Program-made: the position numbers and the translations under genes
Shown here: positions 1 to 7,019 of the stretch, one piece after another
Layout of the letters: each line of letters opens with the position of its first letter
Numbering within the stretch: position 1 is the first letter of the stretch
The notes under the pieces: generated by a model
What the model was told of the DNA's origin: nothing
The model's input: only the letters and a program-made list of their open reading frames with translations
The model's database searches: none
Assembly: GCA_902766515.1 (NCBI GenBank)
Contig: CACXEB010000326.1
Coordinates: 1 to 13,411, forward strand
Source of the DNA: an uncultured Eubacteriales bacterium
GTDB lineage: Bacteria > Bacillota_A > Clostridia > Christensenellales > Aristaeellaceae
DNA: 13,411 nt
Direction of reading: 5' to 3'

Positions 1-46
1 ATCAGAAGCTTGAGTAAATTTTACACAAAGTGCAGGGGGTCAACTA

Positions 47-66
47 ATTGAATTTAGCGATTCAAT
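47..66. repeat. AT-rich inverted repeat just past the araC-type gene
   Basis: The arms ATTGAAT and ATTCAAT (7 bp each) are separated by a 6-base loop and begin 2 bases beyond the stop codon of the AraC-family gene. In the minus direction the hairpin is followed by TTAGTTGACC, which is not a real U-tract. It could be a weak terminator or 3' end for the regulator mRNA, or chance in AT-rich sequence. The first 70 bases of the window are visibly more AT-rich than the rest. Confidence 0.3.
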
Positions 67-68
67 GA

Positions 69-959
69 TCAGATATTGCTATCTCTGGCCTGATCCACGG
101 CGTCCGGAGGGGGCAACTGATTCAGTTTCCGGTATTCTGTCGGCGTGATTCCCTGGTAGTGCTTGAAGATACGATTGAACGTCGCGATGGAGCCGAAGCC
201 GGACCGCAGGGCGACCTCGGTGACGGGAATGCTCATGTCAGACAGGAAGCGCGTGCACAGCTGCATCCGCTGCCGCATATAGAAGTCGTAGAAGCTGGTG
301 CCGGTGTACTCCTTGAAGACCCGCGCGAAATGGTATTTGCTGTATCCGCTGTGCATGGCGATCTCTTCGAGGCTCAGCCGCTCGTGGCAGTGCTCCGTCA
401 CATAGGCGTAGACGTCCAGCATGACAGTGTTCATGCGGTAGCGGTGCTCGTCCGGGTGGGCGCTGTGGCATTCGCTCATCCAGCGCCCCAGACGGATCAG
501 GCAGACGGTCAGCCAGGCCTGGATCGCGGGCATCGCCATGGGGCTGCCCTGCTGGTATTCGGCGATCGCCTCCCGGACCAGGGGCTGGAGGGCGGTCAGG
601 GTATCCGGTTCGCGGTCGGCCCGCAGGTGGACGCAGGGATAGAACCATTGCCGGAAGGCGGGCAGGCCGTGGATCTGCATGACCATATCGTTGTCGATCA
701 TGATGATATAGCGTTCGCCCGGCTCCATGGGGCACAGCTCATGCACCACGCCGGAGGGGATCAGGAAGATCTCTCCCGGCAGCAGCTCGTAGCTCATATG
801 GTCCACGGCGGCCCGGTACCGGCCCCGGACGGGCATGATCAGCTCATAGGTCTGGTGCCAGTGCGGCGGGTATTCGTCGTCCTCCTGGTTCAGGTAAATG
901 CGGACCGGCGTGTTCGGATGGTGGTCCAGCTGCCTGAGACTGCTGAAATTGTCTTTCAT
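69..959 (-). CDS. AraC-family transcriptional regulator with N-terminal cupin domain
   Basis: This is a 296-residue DNA-binding regulator that most likely senses a sugar or pathway intermediate and controls the neighbouring catabolic operon. The N-terminal part holds a cupin-like sensor, with a His-rich HWHQTYEL strand at about residues 33-40 and a Pro/Gly turn (LLPGEIFLIPSG) at about 59-70. The C-terminal part holds two helix-turn-helix units typical of AraC/XylS: LSLEEIAMHSGYSKYHFARVF at about 195-215 and IPVTEVALRSGFGSIATFNRIF at about 244-265, ending in the usual GITPTEYRK. The ATG at 959 is chosen because GAGGGAGG lies 7 bases upstream. An in-frame TTG at 1016 would lie inside the -35 box of the gene's own promoter and is rejected. 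The gene is downstream of the sugar operon but is separated from it by a terminator and has its own promoter. The effector is unknown; the family assignment is firm. Confidence 0.93.
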   Translation of the reverse strand: MKDNFSSLRQLDHHPNTPVRIYLNQEDDEYPPHWHQTYELIMPVRGRYRAAVDHMSYELLPGEIFLIPSGVVHELCPMEPGERYIIMIDNDMVMQIHGLPAFRQWFYPCVHLRADREPDTLTALQPLVREAIAEYQQGSPMAMPAIQAWLTVCLIRLGRWMSECHSAHPDEHRYRMNTVMLDVYAYVTEHCHERLSLEEIAMHSGYSKYHFARVFKEYTGTSFYDFYMRQRMQLCTRFLSDMSIPVTEVALRSGFGSIATFNRIFKHYQGITPTEYRKLNQLPPPDAVDQARDSNI

Positions 960-966
960 GGAACGG

Positions 967-974
967 CCTCCCTC
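967..974 (-). promoter_or_regulatory. Ribosome binding site deciding the AraC regulator start
   Basis: GAGGGAGG on the minus strand sits 7 bases before the ATG at 959. It settles the start in favour of this ATG over the upstream TTG at 1016, which has no comparable site. Confidence 0.8.
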
Positions 975-987
975 AAACTCATGCACT

Positions 988-1016
988 ATTATACCATCAG
1001 ACAGTCGCTTTGGCAA
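988..1016 (-). promoter_or_regulatory. Sigma-A/sigma-70 promoter of the AraC-family gene
   Basis: The minus strand reads TTGCCA (1011-1016), 17 bases, then a perfect TATAAT (988-993). The predicted transcription start, near 981, leaves a leader of about 22 bases before the ATG at 959. The promoter sits immediately downstream of the operon terminator, so the regulator is transcribed independently. An 8-bp palindrome, GACCGGTC (1019-1026), lies just upstream of the -35 box. Confidence 0.8.
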
Positions 1017-1029
1017 CCGACCGGTCCAT

Positions 1030-1061
1030 AAAAGAAAGTCCCGCCGGCAGGTGCCGACGGG
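1030..1061 (-). terminator. Intrinsic terminator at the end of the sugar operon
   Basis: In the minus direction the sequence forms a GC-rich stem, CCCGTCGGC with GCCGGCGGG (9 bp, one G-T wobble) around the loop ACCT. It is followed by ACTTTCTTTT, a good U-tract. It starts 31 bases after the stop codon of the PreA-like gene and ends before the AraC promoter, so it separates the two transcription units. There is no T-run on the opposite side, so it is unidirectional. Confidence 0.85.
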
Positions 1062-1092
1062 AATGCGGTGTCGTGTTTACAGCATTCTTCCT

Positions 1093-2322
1093 TCACTCAT
1101 TGAAGGCTTCCGCCAGGATATCCCCGGCCTCCACGTGCAGCGCGCCGGTCGGGCAGACCTGGAAGCAGTAGCCGCAGCCGATGCAGCGGTCCGTCTTGCG
1201 GGCCTTGCGGTCGACGATCTCAATGCCTTCCTGCCAGCAGACGTCCAGGCAGCGGCCGCAGCCGATGCATTTGGCGGGATCGGGCCGGGCCTGCTGGTAG
1301 GCGTCGCCGAGGCGGTTCTGCCGCGCTTTGGCAAAGTCGGCCGGCATGTTGAACAGCCGGAGGGCGTCGCCCCGCAGGCTGTCCATATCGGGATATCCGG
1401 CCTTGTCCATCCAGGCGTCCAGGTCGCGGATGACCTTCGCGCAGGCCATCGTACCGCCGGAGCAGGCGAGCGCGCCAAACTGGACGCAGTCACTGCCGGC
1501 CATGATCAGCCGCGCGGCCTGTTCGTAGGAGAAGACGCCGCCGCCTGCGTACATGGGCAGGCGGATCCCCTGGCTGCGGGCTTCGGCGACGGCGTAGCAG
1601 ACCAGCGGGTTCGCCTGGGTGCCGCCGTATCCCGCGCCCGGACGGGGCTGCGTGCGCCGCCAGTCCAGGTCCATATAGAACGCTTTCCAGCGGGCGGTCG
1701 GGCCGACCGCGTCCGCGCCGCTGGCCTGGGCGACGCGCATGGAGGTGAGCACGTCGCAGGCCTCGATGGCCAGCTTGACCATGACTTTCACCTTGGGCGC
1801 GGCTGCCTGGCGGATGAGCGCGGTGCAGTGCCGGACGAGCTCGTAATAGTCAAAGATCCGGTCCTTGGCGACGGCGACGCCGGGCGTGTTGAAATGCAGT
1901 TCCAGCGCGTCTGCCCCGGCCAGACTGAGCTCCTTCGCCTGGCGGACCCAGTCCTTTTCCCAGTCGCCGCCTTTGACGATGTCGCTGTAATGGCCGACGG
2001 ACACCCACAGCTGGATGTCGCTGTCCAGCGCCTGGCGGGCGGCCCGGACCTCCTCGCAGTACTGTTCCAGGGTGGTGACCGTATCGGGCACCTGGCGGCC
2101 TACGGCGTGGCTGTGGAAGGCCTGGCCGCCCCTGAGCGCGGTCGCGGCATCCGGCCCGAAATAGCTGCCGCCGCCGCTGCCGTGCCCGAAGTTGCGCATG
2201 GTGATCGCGCCGGGCCGCATGGCCGCGCTTTTCAGCACGTTGCGCGCGCCCTGGGTCGCGGGGGAGGAGGCGACGACGAAGGGATTGATCATGTTCAGGG
2301 ACTTTACATACAAATCAGCCAT
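1093..2322 (-). CDS. PreA-like FMN oxidoreductase with C-terminal 2x[4Fe-4S] ferredoxin domain
   Basis: The 409-residue protein has the layout of PreA, the dihydropyrimidine dehydrogenase subunit: a dihydroorotate dehydrogenase-type TIM barrel followed by a bacterial ferredoxin module. Barrel landmarks are NPFVVASSP near residue 13, ADALELHF at about 137-144, a conserved Lys (MVKLA) at about 183 and the FMN-phosphate segment YAGGGVFS...GSDCVQFGAL at about 258-285. Two CxxCxxCxxxC clusters start at about Cys352 and Cys380. The loop after the ELHF strand has no cysteine until about residue 166. The expected SCP and active-site Cys motifs of dihydroorotate/dihydropyrimidine dehydrogenases are missing, so pyrimidine chemistry is doubtful. 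No PreT-like partner is present here. The ATG at 2322 is preferred (AGTGAG 7 bases upstream); an ATG at 2328 and a GTG at 2334 are also in frame. It overlaps the upstream gene by 8 bases, so translation is probably coupled. It is the last gene of the operon. Substrate unknown; a redox role in handling a keto-sugar acid is inference. Confidence 0.85.
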   Translation of the reverse strand: MADLYVKSLNMINPFVVASSPATQGARNVLKSAAMRPGAITMRNFGHGSGGGSYFGPDAATALRGGQAFHSHAVGRQVPDTVTTLEQYCEEVRAARQALDSDIQLWVSVGHYSDIVKGGDWEKDWVRQAKELSLAGADALELHFNTPGVAVAKDRIFDYYELVRHCTALIRQAAAPKVKVMVKLAIEACDVLTSMRVAQASGADAVGPTARWKAFYMDLDWRRTQPRPGAGYGGTQANPLVCYAVAEARSQGIRLPMYAGGGVFSYEQAARLIMAGSDCVQFGALACSGGTMACAKVIRDLDAWMDKAGYPDMDSLRGDALRLFNMPADFAKARQNRLGDAYQQARPDPAKCIGCGRCLDVCWQEGIEIVDRKARKTDRCIGCGYCFQVCPTGALHVEAGDILAEAFNE

Positions 2323-3100
2323 GGGCATTCTCACTTTCTGTCAGTTGAACGAGGACGGCCGCGTCGGCCCGGAACTGGTCCGGGCTGTCGTCGCGCACGA
2401 ACTCGAGCATCAGGGCCCGCTCGCCGTGAAGTCCGGCGGCGGCGTCAAGGTAATACTGCCACTCAGCGGCGTTCAGGGGCCCCCGCTTCCCGTCAGGCCA
2501 GGAATAGACGTGGAAATTCAGCAGCCGGTCGCCCATCAGGCGAATGCCTTCGGTCCGCTCCCGGGGCGTCAGGGCCACGGTGGGCTGCCAGAGGCAGTAC
2601 AGGTTCGGCGCTTCCGCTTCCTCCAGCAGGCGGCGTGCGGATTCGTTGATGTCCGTCAGGGTGTTCTTGTGCCATTCCAGCGCGACGCGGATGCCTTCTT
2701 CCGCGGCGATGCGGGCGACCAGCGCGGCTTCCCGGGTCAGGCAGGCGCGGGTCGCTTCGTCCACGCCGGCGGAACCGGCGCTGCCGCCCCAGATGCGGAT
2801 GACGGGGGCATGCAGGGCTGCCGCGCTGCGCAGGCTCCGCAGGAAGGTCCGCTCCGCTTCGCCCTCCTGCTCGCCGAGCCGGTAATAGCTGCCGTAGGCC
2901 GCGACCGTCAGACCGGCGTCCGCGGTGCGCCGGTACAGCGCGGCCGCGCCGGCGGGATCGTCGGGCGCGATGTGCGCGTTTTCGGACCATTCGACCGTCT
3001 GGAGCCGGCAGGAGGCCAGCAGGTCAAGAATGTCGCCGACGGACAGGGGCATGTTCCGGAAGGTGGCCGATACGGCTCCGGGAATCCAGCGCTGGCTCAT
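2315..3100 (-). CDS. Sugar phosphate isomerase/epimerase-like TIM-barrel protein (second copy)
   Basis: This 261-residue cytoplasmic protein belongs to the xylose-isomerase-like (AP endonuclease 2) TIM-barrel superfamily, whose members isomerise, epimerise or eliminate sugars using a divalent metal. Visible candidate metal ligands are Glu142 in ALEWHKN, His197 in NFHVYSW and Glu233 in MLEFVRDD. Where many relatives have an Asp (DxxH/DPGN), this protein reads NLYCLWQPT at about 167-175, so Gln may replace it. The ATG at 3100 is chosen because GGGGAGG lies 6 bases upstream; a TTG at 3106 would sit against that site. The gap to the upstream YiaK-like gene is 13 bases, and the 3' end overlaps the PreA-like start. 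It is only distantly similar to the TIM-barrel protein at 8146-8913, so the two probably do different steps. The exact reaction cannot be read from sequence. Confidence 0.85.
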   Translation of the reverse strand: MSQRWIPGAVSATFRNMPLSVGDILDLLASCRLQTVEWSENAHIAPDDPAGAAALYRRTADAGLTVAAYGSYYRLGEQEGEAERTFLRSLRSAAALHAPVIRIWGGSAGSAGVDEATRACLTREAALVARIAAEEGIRVALEWHKNTLTDINESARRLLEEAEAPNLYCLWQPTVALTPRERTEGIRLMGDRLLNFHVYSWPDGKRGPLNAAEWQYYLDAAAGLHGERALMLEFVRDDSPDQFRADAAVLVQLTESENAHG

Positions 3101-3106
3101 GTCCAA

Positions 3107-3113
3107 CCTCCCC
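3107..3113 (-). promoter_or_regulatory. Ribosome binding site deciding the start of the second TIM-barrel gene
   Basis: GGGGAGG lies 6 bases before the ATG at 3100 and directly abuts the stop codon of the upstream reductase gene. It excludes the in-frame TTG at 3106. Confidence 0.7.
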
Positions 3114-4115
3114 TCAGAGCTGGAGGACGGCGTTCCAGACCGCCTCGTCCACCGGGATGCCGTTCTTCATATTGTCTTCGCGGACGCGCAGCATATGCTG
3201 GCCGGGATAGTGGACGGGCCGTTCCGGATCCACCGGCTGGGAGGTCTGCATGTCCTCCAGGGTCTCGCGCAGCCGGGCGGCAAAGGCGTCCGCGTCCGGC
3301 AGGCGGCGCAGGTCGATGGCGATAAAGACCTGGCTCAGTTTGGTTTCCGCCGGCTGCTGGCCGATTTCACGGGTGGTCAGGCCGCCGCTCAGGGCGGAGG
3401 CGACCAGGTCGAGCATCAGGCTCAGGCCGCTGCCCTTCCAGTAGCCGATCGGCAGGGCCTGGTGGGTCTTCAGGATATCGGAGGCGTCTTTCGTCAGGTG
3501 CTGGTCCGGGTCAAAGCCACCGTCCACGGGCAGGGGCTTGCCGGCGCGGGCATAGCTTTCCAGCTTGCCGTAGGAGAACATGGAGACCGCGATGTCCAGC
3601 AGCACCGGTGTGCCGTCCGCGTTGGGGATGGCGAACACCATGGGGTTGTTGCCCAGGCGCGCTTCCCGGCCGCCCCAGGGCGGCATGTTGGGCACGGTGT
3701 TGGTCCACAGGATGCCGATGCATCCGGCGTCGATGGCCATCAGGCCGTAGTTGCCCGGCCGCATCCAGTGGTTGGTGTTGCGCAGGGCGACGACCCCAAT
3801 GGTGCGTTCGTGGGCCAGCTGGATGGCCCGCGCCATGCAGGCGTGCGCGTTCAGGTTGCCGCAGCCGTTCCGGCCGTCCCACCGCTCCAGCACGCCCAGG
3901 TCGTCGGTCATGACCGGCTCGGCCAGGACGTCGACCACGCCCGCCTGGATGGACTTGATGAACTTGGGAAAGCGGTTGAGGCCGTGGGTATAGATGCCGT
4001 CGCGGCTCGCGTCCGCGTACAGCGTGGCGGACAGTTCGGCCCGGTCGCCGGTGATGCCGTACTTGTGGAGGACGCGGATGAATTCCGCGCGCATGGCTTC
4101 GTAGCTTACTCGCAT
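3114..4115 (-). CDS. yiaK: 2,3-diketo-L-gulonate reductase (YiaK/DlgD type, Ldh2 family)
   Basis: This 333-residue NAD(P)H-dependent oxidoreductase belongs to the malate/L-lactate dehydrogenase-2 family. The best recognised match is E. coli YiaK (DlgD), which interconverts 2,3-diketo-L-gulonate and 3-dehydro-L-gulonate and has nearly the same length. Shared blocks, recalled rather than aligned, include YTHGLNRFPKFI (catalytic His44), VALRNTNHWMRPGNYG at about 109-124, MPPWG, MFSYGKLE, LPVDGGFDPD, GYWKGSGLS and SQVFIAID. The ATG at 4115 has AAAGGA 7 bases upstream and follows the permease stop by 3 bases. It sits between the transporter genes and the TIM-barrel/PreA-like pair. This points to a keto-sugar acid intermediate in the pathway, as would arise from uronate or ascorbate-like substrates. 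No yia-type kinase, decarboxylase or 4-epimerase is found in the window. Close family members use other 2-keto acids, so the substrate is likely but not proven. Confidence 0.88.
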   Translation of the reverse strand: MRVSYEAMRAEFIRVLHKYGITGDRAELSATLYADASRDGIYTHGLNRFPKFIKSIQAGVVDVLAEPVMTDDLGVLERWDGRNGCGNLNAHACMARAIQLAHERTIGVVALRNTNHWMRPGNYGLMAIDAGCIGILWTNTVPNMPPWGGREARLGNNPMVFAIPNADGTPVLLDIAVSMFSYGKLESYARAGKPLPVDGGFDPDQHLTKDASDILKTHQALPIGYWKGSGLSLMLDLVASALSGGLTTREIGQQPAETKLSQVFIAIDLRRLPDADAFAARLRETLEDMQTSQPVDPERPVHYPGQHMLRVREDNMKNGIPVDEAVWNAVLQL

Positions 4116-4118
4116 GGC

Positions 4119-5003
4119 TTATCCTTTCACGGCGCCGACCATGACGCCTTTGACGAAGTACTTCTGGATGAACGGATAGATGGTCAGGACCGGGACGGTC
4201 GCCACCACGATGGTGGCAAACTGGATGGTTTCGCTCAGGGTGTAGTCCTCATCCGTATCGGAGAGGATCAGGATCTCCCGCAGGATCAGCTGCAGGGGAT
4301 ACTGCTTTCGGTTTTTGATGAACAGGAGGGCGTTGAACCAGCTGTTCCAGTGCGCCACGGCATAGTACAGGGCGACTACGGCCACTGTCGGCAGCACCAG
4401 CGGCGTGATGATCTTGAACAGGATGGTCAGGTGGCCCGCGCCGTCCAGCTGGGCGCTTTCCTCCAGGCTGTCGGGGACGCCCATCATGGCCGTGCGCATG
4501 ATGATCAGGTTGAAGACGTTGATCAGCGAGGGGATGATAAGCGCCCAGGTCGATTTGTACAGCCCGACCCCCTTGACCACGAGGAAGAAGGGGATCATGC
4601 CGCCGGAAAAGTACATGCTGAAGACGACCATGATGGTGAAAAAGCGCTTGAGCATGTAGCCTTTGCGGCTGAGCACATAGGCGGCGACCAGGGTGAAGAG
4701 CATGTCCAGCGCGGTGCCGATGACGACGATGAACAGGGTATTGCCGTAGCCGGTCCAGATGTTGTTGTTGTGGATGACGGCGTCATAGGCGGCCAGGGTG
4801 GGCTTCAGCGGCCACAGCAGCAGGCCTTTGTGCGCCATATAGGCCATGCCGTCGCTGAAGGAGCTGGCGACCACGTGAATCAGCGGCACCGAGATCAGCA
4901 CGCAGAGAAAGACCATCAACACCGCGTCGGCGATGTAGAAGATGCGCTCGCCCAGCGGAACGCGGATATGCTTCTTTGTCTGCAGGGATGCATTTTCTGA
5001 CAT
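4119..5003 (-). CDS. Carbohydrate ABC transporter permease, CUT1 family (LplC/YtcP-like)
   Basis: This 294-residue inner-membrane subunit forms half of the translocation channel with the permease at 5016-5984. About six hydrophobic segments are visible: about 25-48, 88-112, 120-143, 152-172, 202-220 and 262-280. The EAA loop that contacts the ATPase is EESAQLDGAGHLTILFKI at about 181-198, with the typical following Pro. The C-terminus YFVKGVMVGAVKG is a hallmark of CUT1 second permeases. AAGGAGG lies 7 bases before the ATG at 5003, and 12 bases separate it from the upstream permease. No ATPase gene is nearby; in Gram-positive CUT1 systems a shared MsmX-type ATPase usually energises several transporters. 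Confidence 0.94.
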   Translation of the reverse strand: MSENASLQTKKHIRVPLGERIFYIADAVLMVFLCVLISVPLIHVVASSFSDGMAYMAHKGLLLWPLKPTLAAYDAVIHNNNIWTGYGNTLFIVVIGTALDMLFTLVAAYVLSRKGYMLKRFFTIMVVFSMYFSGGMIPFFLVVKGVGLYKSTWALIIPSLINVFNLIIMRTAMMGVPDSLEESAQLDGAGHLTILFKIITPLVLPTVAVVALYYAVAHWNSWFNALLFIKNRKQYPLQLILREILILSDTDEDYTLSETIQFATIVVATVPVLTIYPFIQKYFVKGVMVGAVKG

Positions 5004-5015
5004 AACGGCGCCTCC

Positions 5016-5984
5016 TTACCACAGACTGTTGCCGCCCATGCGCTGCGTGATCTTGTTGGTCATGAAGACCAGCAGGAAGCAGACGACGGAGTTGAAGAAC
5101 CCGACGGCGGTCGCATAGCTGTAATTCACGTTTTCGGCGAAGCCCCGGCGGTAGACGTAGGTGTTGATGACGTCGGCCGTCTCGTAGGTCAGCGGGGTAT
5201 AGAGCAGCATGATCTTCTCATACCCGACGTCGAACATCTTGCCGACCTTCAGGATGAACATGATCACGATGGTGGGCACCAGGCAGGGGATCGTGACATG
5301 GATGATCTGGTGCCACTTGTTCGCGCCGTCCACGCGGGCCGCCTCGTACAGCTCCTGGTCGATGGAGGTGAGGGCGGACAGGTAGACGATGGAGTTCCAG
5401 CCGATGTTGGACCAGATATCGGATGCGATGTAGATGGGCACGAAATACCGCGGCTCATACCGCATGTTGGTGATCGGCATGCCGAACAGCCGGTTCAGCA
5501 GGATGGTCACGCCGCCGTCGCGGCCCACCAGGTCCGTGATGATGCCGCAGACGACGACTGTGGAAATGAAATGGGGGATATAGCTGATGGTCTGGACGGT
5601 GCGCGAGAGTGCCCTGGACCGCAGCTCATTGATCAGCAGGGCCAGCAGGATCGGCATGGGGAAGGAGAAGATCAGCGTGGACAGGGCGATGGTGACCGTA
5701 TTGGACAGCAGGCGCGTCAGGTAAGGATCGTTGAAAAAGTTGTTGAAATGCTTGAAGCCGACCCATTTGCTGCCCATGATGCCCTTGGCGGCCTTATAAT
5801 CCTGGAAGGAGATGGACAGGCCGGCCATCGGCGCGTATTTGAACACGATAAAATAGACGAAGATCGGCAGGAACAGCAGGTAGAGCCTCCAGTGCTTCTG
5901 CCAGTCCCGTTGGATCCGTCTTCCGAGCGGCAGCCGGACGCGGTTGACCGGCTGACTTTCGCGATGCCTGGCCAGTACGCTCAT
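5016..5984 (-). CDS. Carbohydrate ABC transporter permease, CUT1 family (LplB/YteP-like)
   Basis: This 322-residue membrane protein is the first permease of the pair. A basic N-terminal tail (about residues 1-32) leads into the first membrane segment (LYLLFLPIFVYFIVF, about 34-48). It continues with SNTVTIALSTLIFSFPMPILLALL, the EAA loop YEAARVDGANKWHQIIHVTIP at about 213-233, and the LplB-family segments VGYEKIMLLYTP and TAVGFFNSVVCFLLV. The ending GGNSLW is also typical of this subfamily. The ATG at 5984 is separated from the stop codon of the upstream oxidoreductase by 1 base, so translation is likely coupled. AAGGAGG (5995-6001) lies within that upstream gene, 10 bases from the start. LplB-type permeases in Bacillota import oligosaccharides, including uronate-containing ones. 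The substrate here is inferred from the neighbouring lyase. Confidence 0.94.
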   Translation of the reverse strand: MSVLARHRESQPVNRVRLPLGRRIQRDWQKHWRLYLLFLPIFVYFIVFKYAPMAGLSISFQDYKAAKGIMGSKWVGFKHFNNFFNDPYLTRLLSNTVTIALSTLIFSFPMPILLALLINELRSRALSRTVQTISYIPHFISTVVVCGIITDLVGRDGGVTILLNRLFGMPITNMRYEPRYFVPIYIASDIWSNIGWNSIVYLSALTSIDQELYEAARVDGANKWHQIIHVTIPCLVPTIVIMFILKVGKMFDVGYEKIMLLYTPLTYETADVINTYVYRRGFAENVNYSYATAVGFFNSVVCFLLVFMTNKITQRMGGNSLW

Positions 5985-5985
5985 C

Positions 5986-6993
5986 TCAGCTGCGCCTCCT
6001 TCCTGCGGTGTCCGCCGTATAGGCTTCGTCCATCAGGATCATCGTCTGCAGCGCGTCCCGCGGGGTGACATAGGGCGGCCGGCCCTCCGACAGGCGGCGG
6101 TAGAAGTCCTCGATGAAGGGCCCATGCCCGCTGCCCCAGTAGTCCTTGCCGACCTTCACGCTGGAATCGTAATCCTCCACGGATGTCATCTCCGGGGTTT
6201 TGAGGGTCAGGCGGCTGCCGTCCAGGTGGATCCCGCCGCGCTCGAACGCCAGGTGCATCTGCACCGGGAGGTTGCTGACGCCGCAGTTGCTTGCGTAGAA
6301 CAGGCAGCGGTGGCCCGCGCCGTCCGTGAGCAGCAGGTCGCAGGTGTCTTCGGTCTCAATGGCGTCCGCCAGGCGATGGGCGAACATCGCACCGGATGCT
6401 ACATGAAGCCCGCCGGTCAGCCAGCGCAGCAGGTCCAGGGTGTGGATCGCCTGGTTGATGAGCACGGACCCGCCTTCGGTGGCCCATTTGCCGCGCCATC
6501 CGCTGTCCGCGTAATACGGTTCGGCGCGGTTCCAGGCGACAAAGGCGCTGCCGCCCTGGAACGCGCCCAGGGATCCGCCGTCTATGAGGGCCCTGATCCG
6601 TTGGGAGGCGGGATTATAGCGGTTCTGGAAGCAGACGGTCAGCGTTTTGCCTGTCTCTTCAGATGCGGCTGCCATGCATTCCGCCTCGGCGGCGCTGACG
6701 CCCATCGGCTTTTCACACAGGACGTGCTTGCCCGCCCTCAGTGCGGCGACGGCCATTTCACGGTGCAGGTAATGGGGTGTGCAGATATGTACGGTATCGA
6801 TGTCGGGGTCGGCGATCAGCGCCCGCCAGTCGGCATAGGGCCGCGCGCGCTGTTCATCCGCGGCGGCAGCCAGCCGGCCGGGGTCGATATCGCAGACGGC
6901 GGCTACGCGCACGCTGTCCAGCTTGCCGATCGCGTGGAAGTGATTGCCGGAGATGGCGCCACAGCCGATGACGCCTGCTTGAAAGGTTTTCAT
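5986..6993 (-). CDS. Gfo/Idh/MocA-family NAD(P)-dependent sugar oxidoreductase (copy B)
   Basis: This is a 335-residue cytoplasmic dehydrogenase. The N-terminal Rossmann domain has the dinucleotide motif GVIGCGAISGNH at about 7-18 and the family signature VLCEKPMGV, with the conserved Lys at about 95. The C-terminal alpha/beta substrate domain has the GGSVLINQAIHTLDLL segment, with catalytic His at about 184 and Asp at about 187. The ATG at 6993 is chosen because GGGAGGT lies 7 bases upstream; an in-frame extension to 7044 would run into the preceding gene and add 17 residues before the Rossmann strand. It follows the paralogous oxidoreductase by 26 bases. Both copies carry the motif HICTPHYLH. 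The family oxidises or reduces sugars, inositols or glycosides; the substrate cannot be told from sequence. Confidence 0.92.
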   Translation of the reverse strand: MKTFQAGVIGCGAISGNHFHAIGKLDSVRVAAVCDIDPGRLAAAADEQRARPYADWRALIADPDIDTVHICTPHYLHREMAVAALRAGKHVLCEKPMGVSAAEAECMAAASEETGKTLTVCFQNRYNPASQRIRALIDGGSLGAFQGGSAFVAWNRAEPYYADSGWRGKWATEGGSVLINQAIHTLDLLRWLTGGLHVASGAMFAHRLADAIETEDTCDLLLTDGAGHRCLFYASNCGVSNLPVQMHLAFERGGIHLDGSRLTLKTPEMTSVEDYDSSVKVGKDYWGSGHGPFIEDFYRRLSEGRPPYVTPRDALQTMILMDEAYTADTAGRRRS

Positions 6994-7000
6994 CTGATAT

Positions 7001-7007
7001 ACCTCCC
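7001..7007 (-). promoter_or_regulatory. Ribosome binding site deciding the start of oxidoreductase copy B
   Basis: GGGAGGT sits 7 bases before the ATG at 6993, in the 26-base gap between the two oxidoreductase genes. It supports the shorter protein, which begins just before the Rossmann motif. Confidence 0.75.
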
Positions 7008-7019
7008 GGGTCCTGATCG

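Noticed and set aside
959..1016. Longer AraC regulator starting at a TTG
   Set aside because: The TTG is part of the -35 box of the gene's own promoter and has no ribosome binding site; the ATG at 959 does.
1005..1020. A catabolite-repression (cre) site around TTGCCAAAGCGACTG
   Set aside because: The TG, AA and CG positions do not line up with the cre consensus without an inserted base.
1019..1026. GACCGGTC palindrome next to the -35 box as an operator
   Set aside because: Only 8 bp, a length common by chance in GC-rich DNA, and not repeated elsewhere near a promoter as far as I can see.
898..5000. Long open frames on the plus strand (for example about 898-2649 and 2925-5000)
   Set aside because: They lie antisense to genes with clear family motifs, have low-complexity Gly/Ala/Arg/Val/Asp/His-rich translations and no domain motifs; long antisense frames are expected in GC-rich coding sequence.
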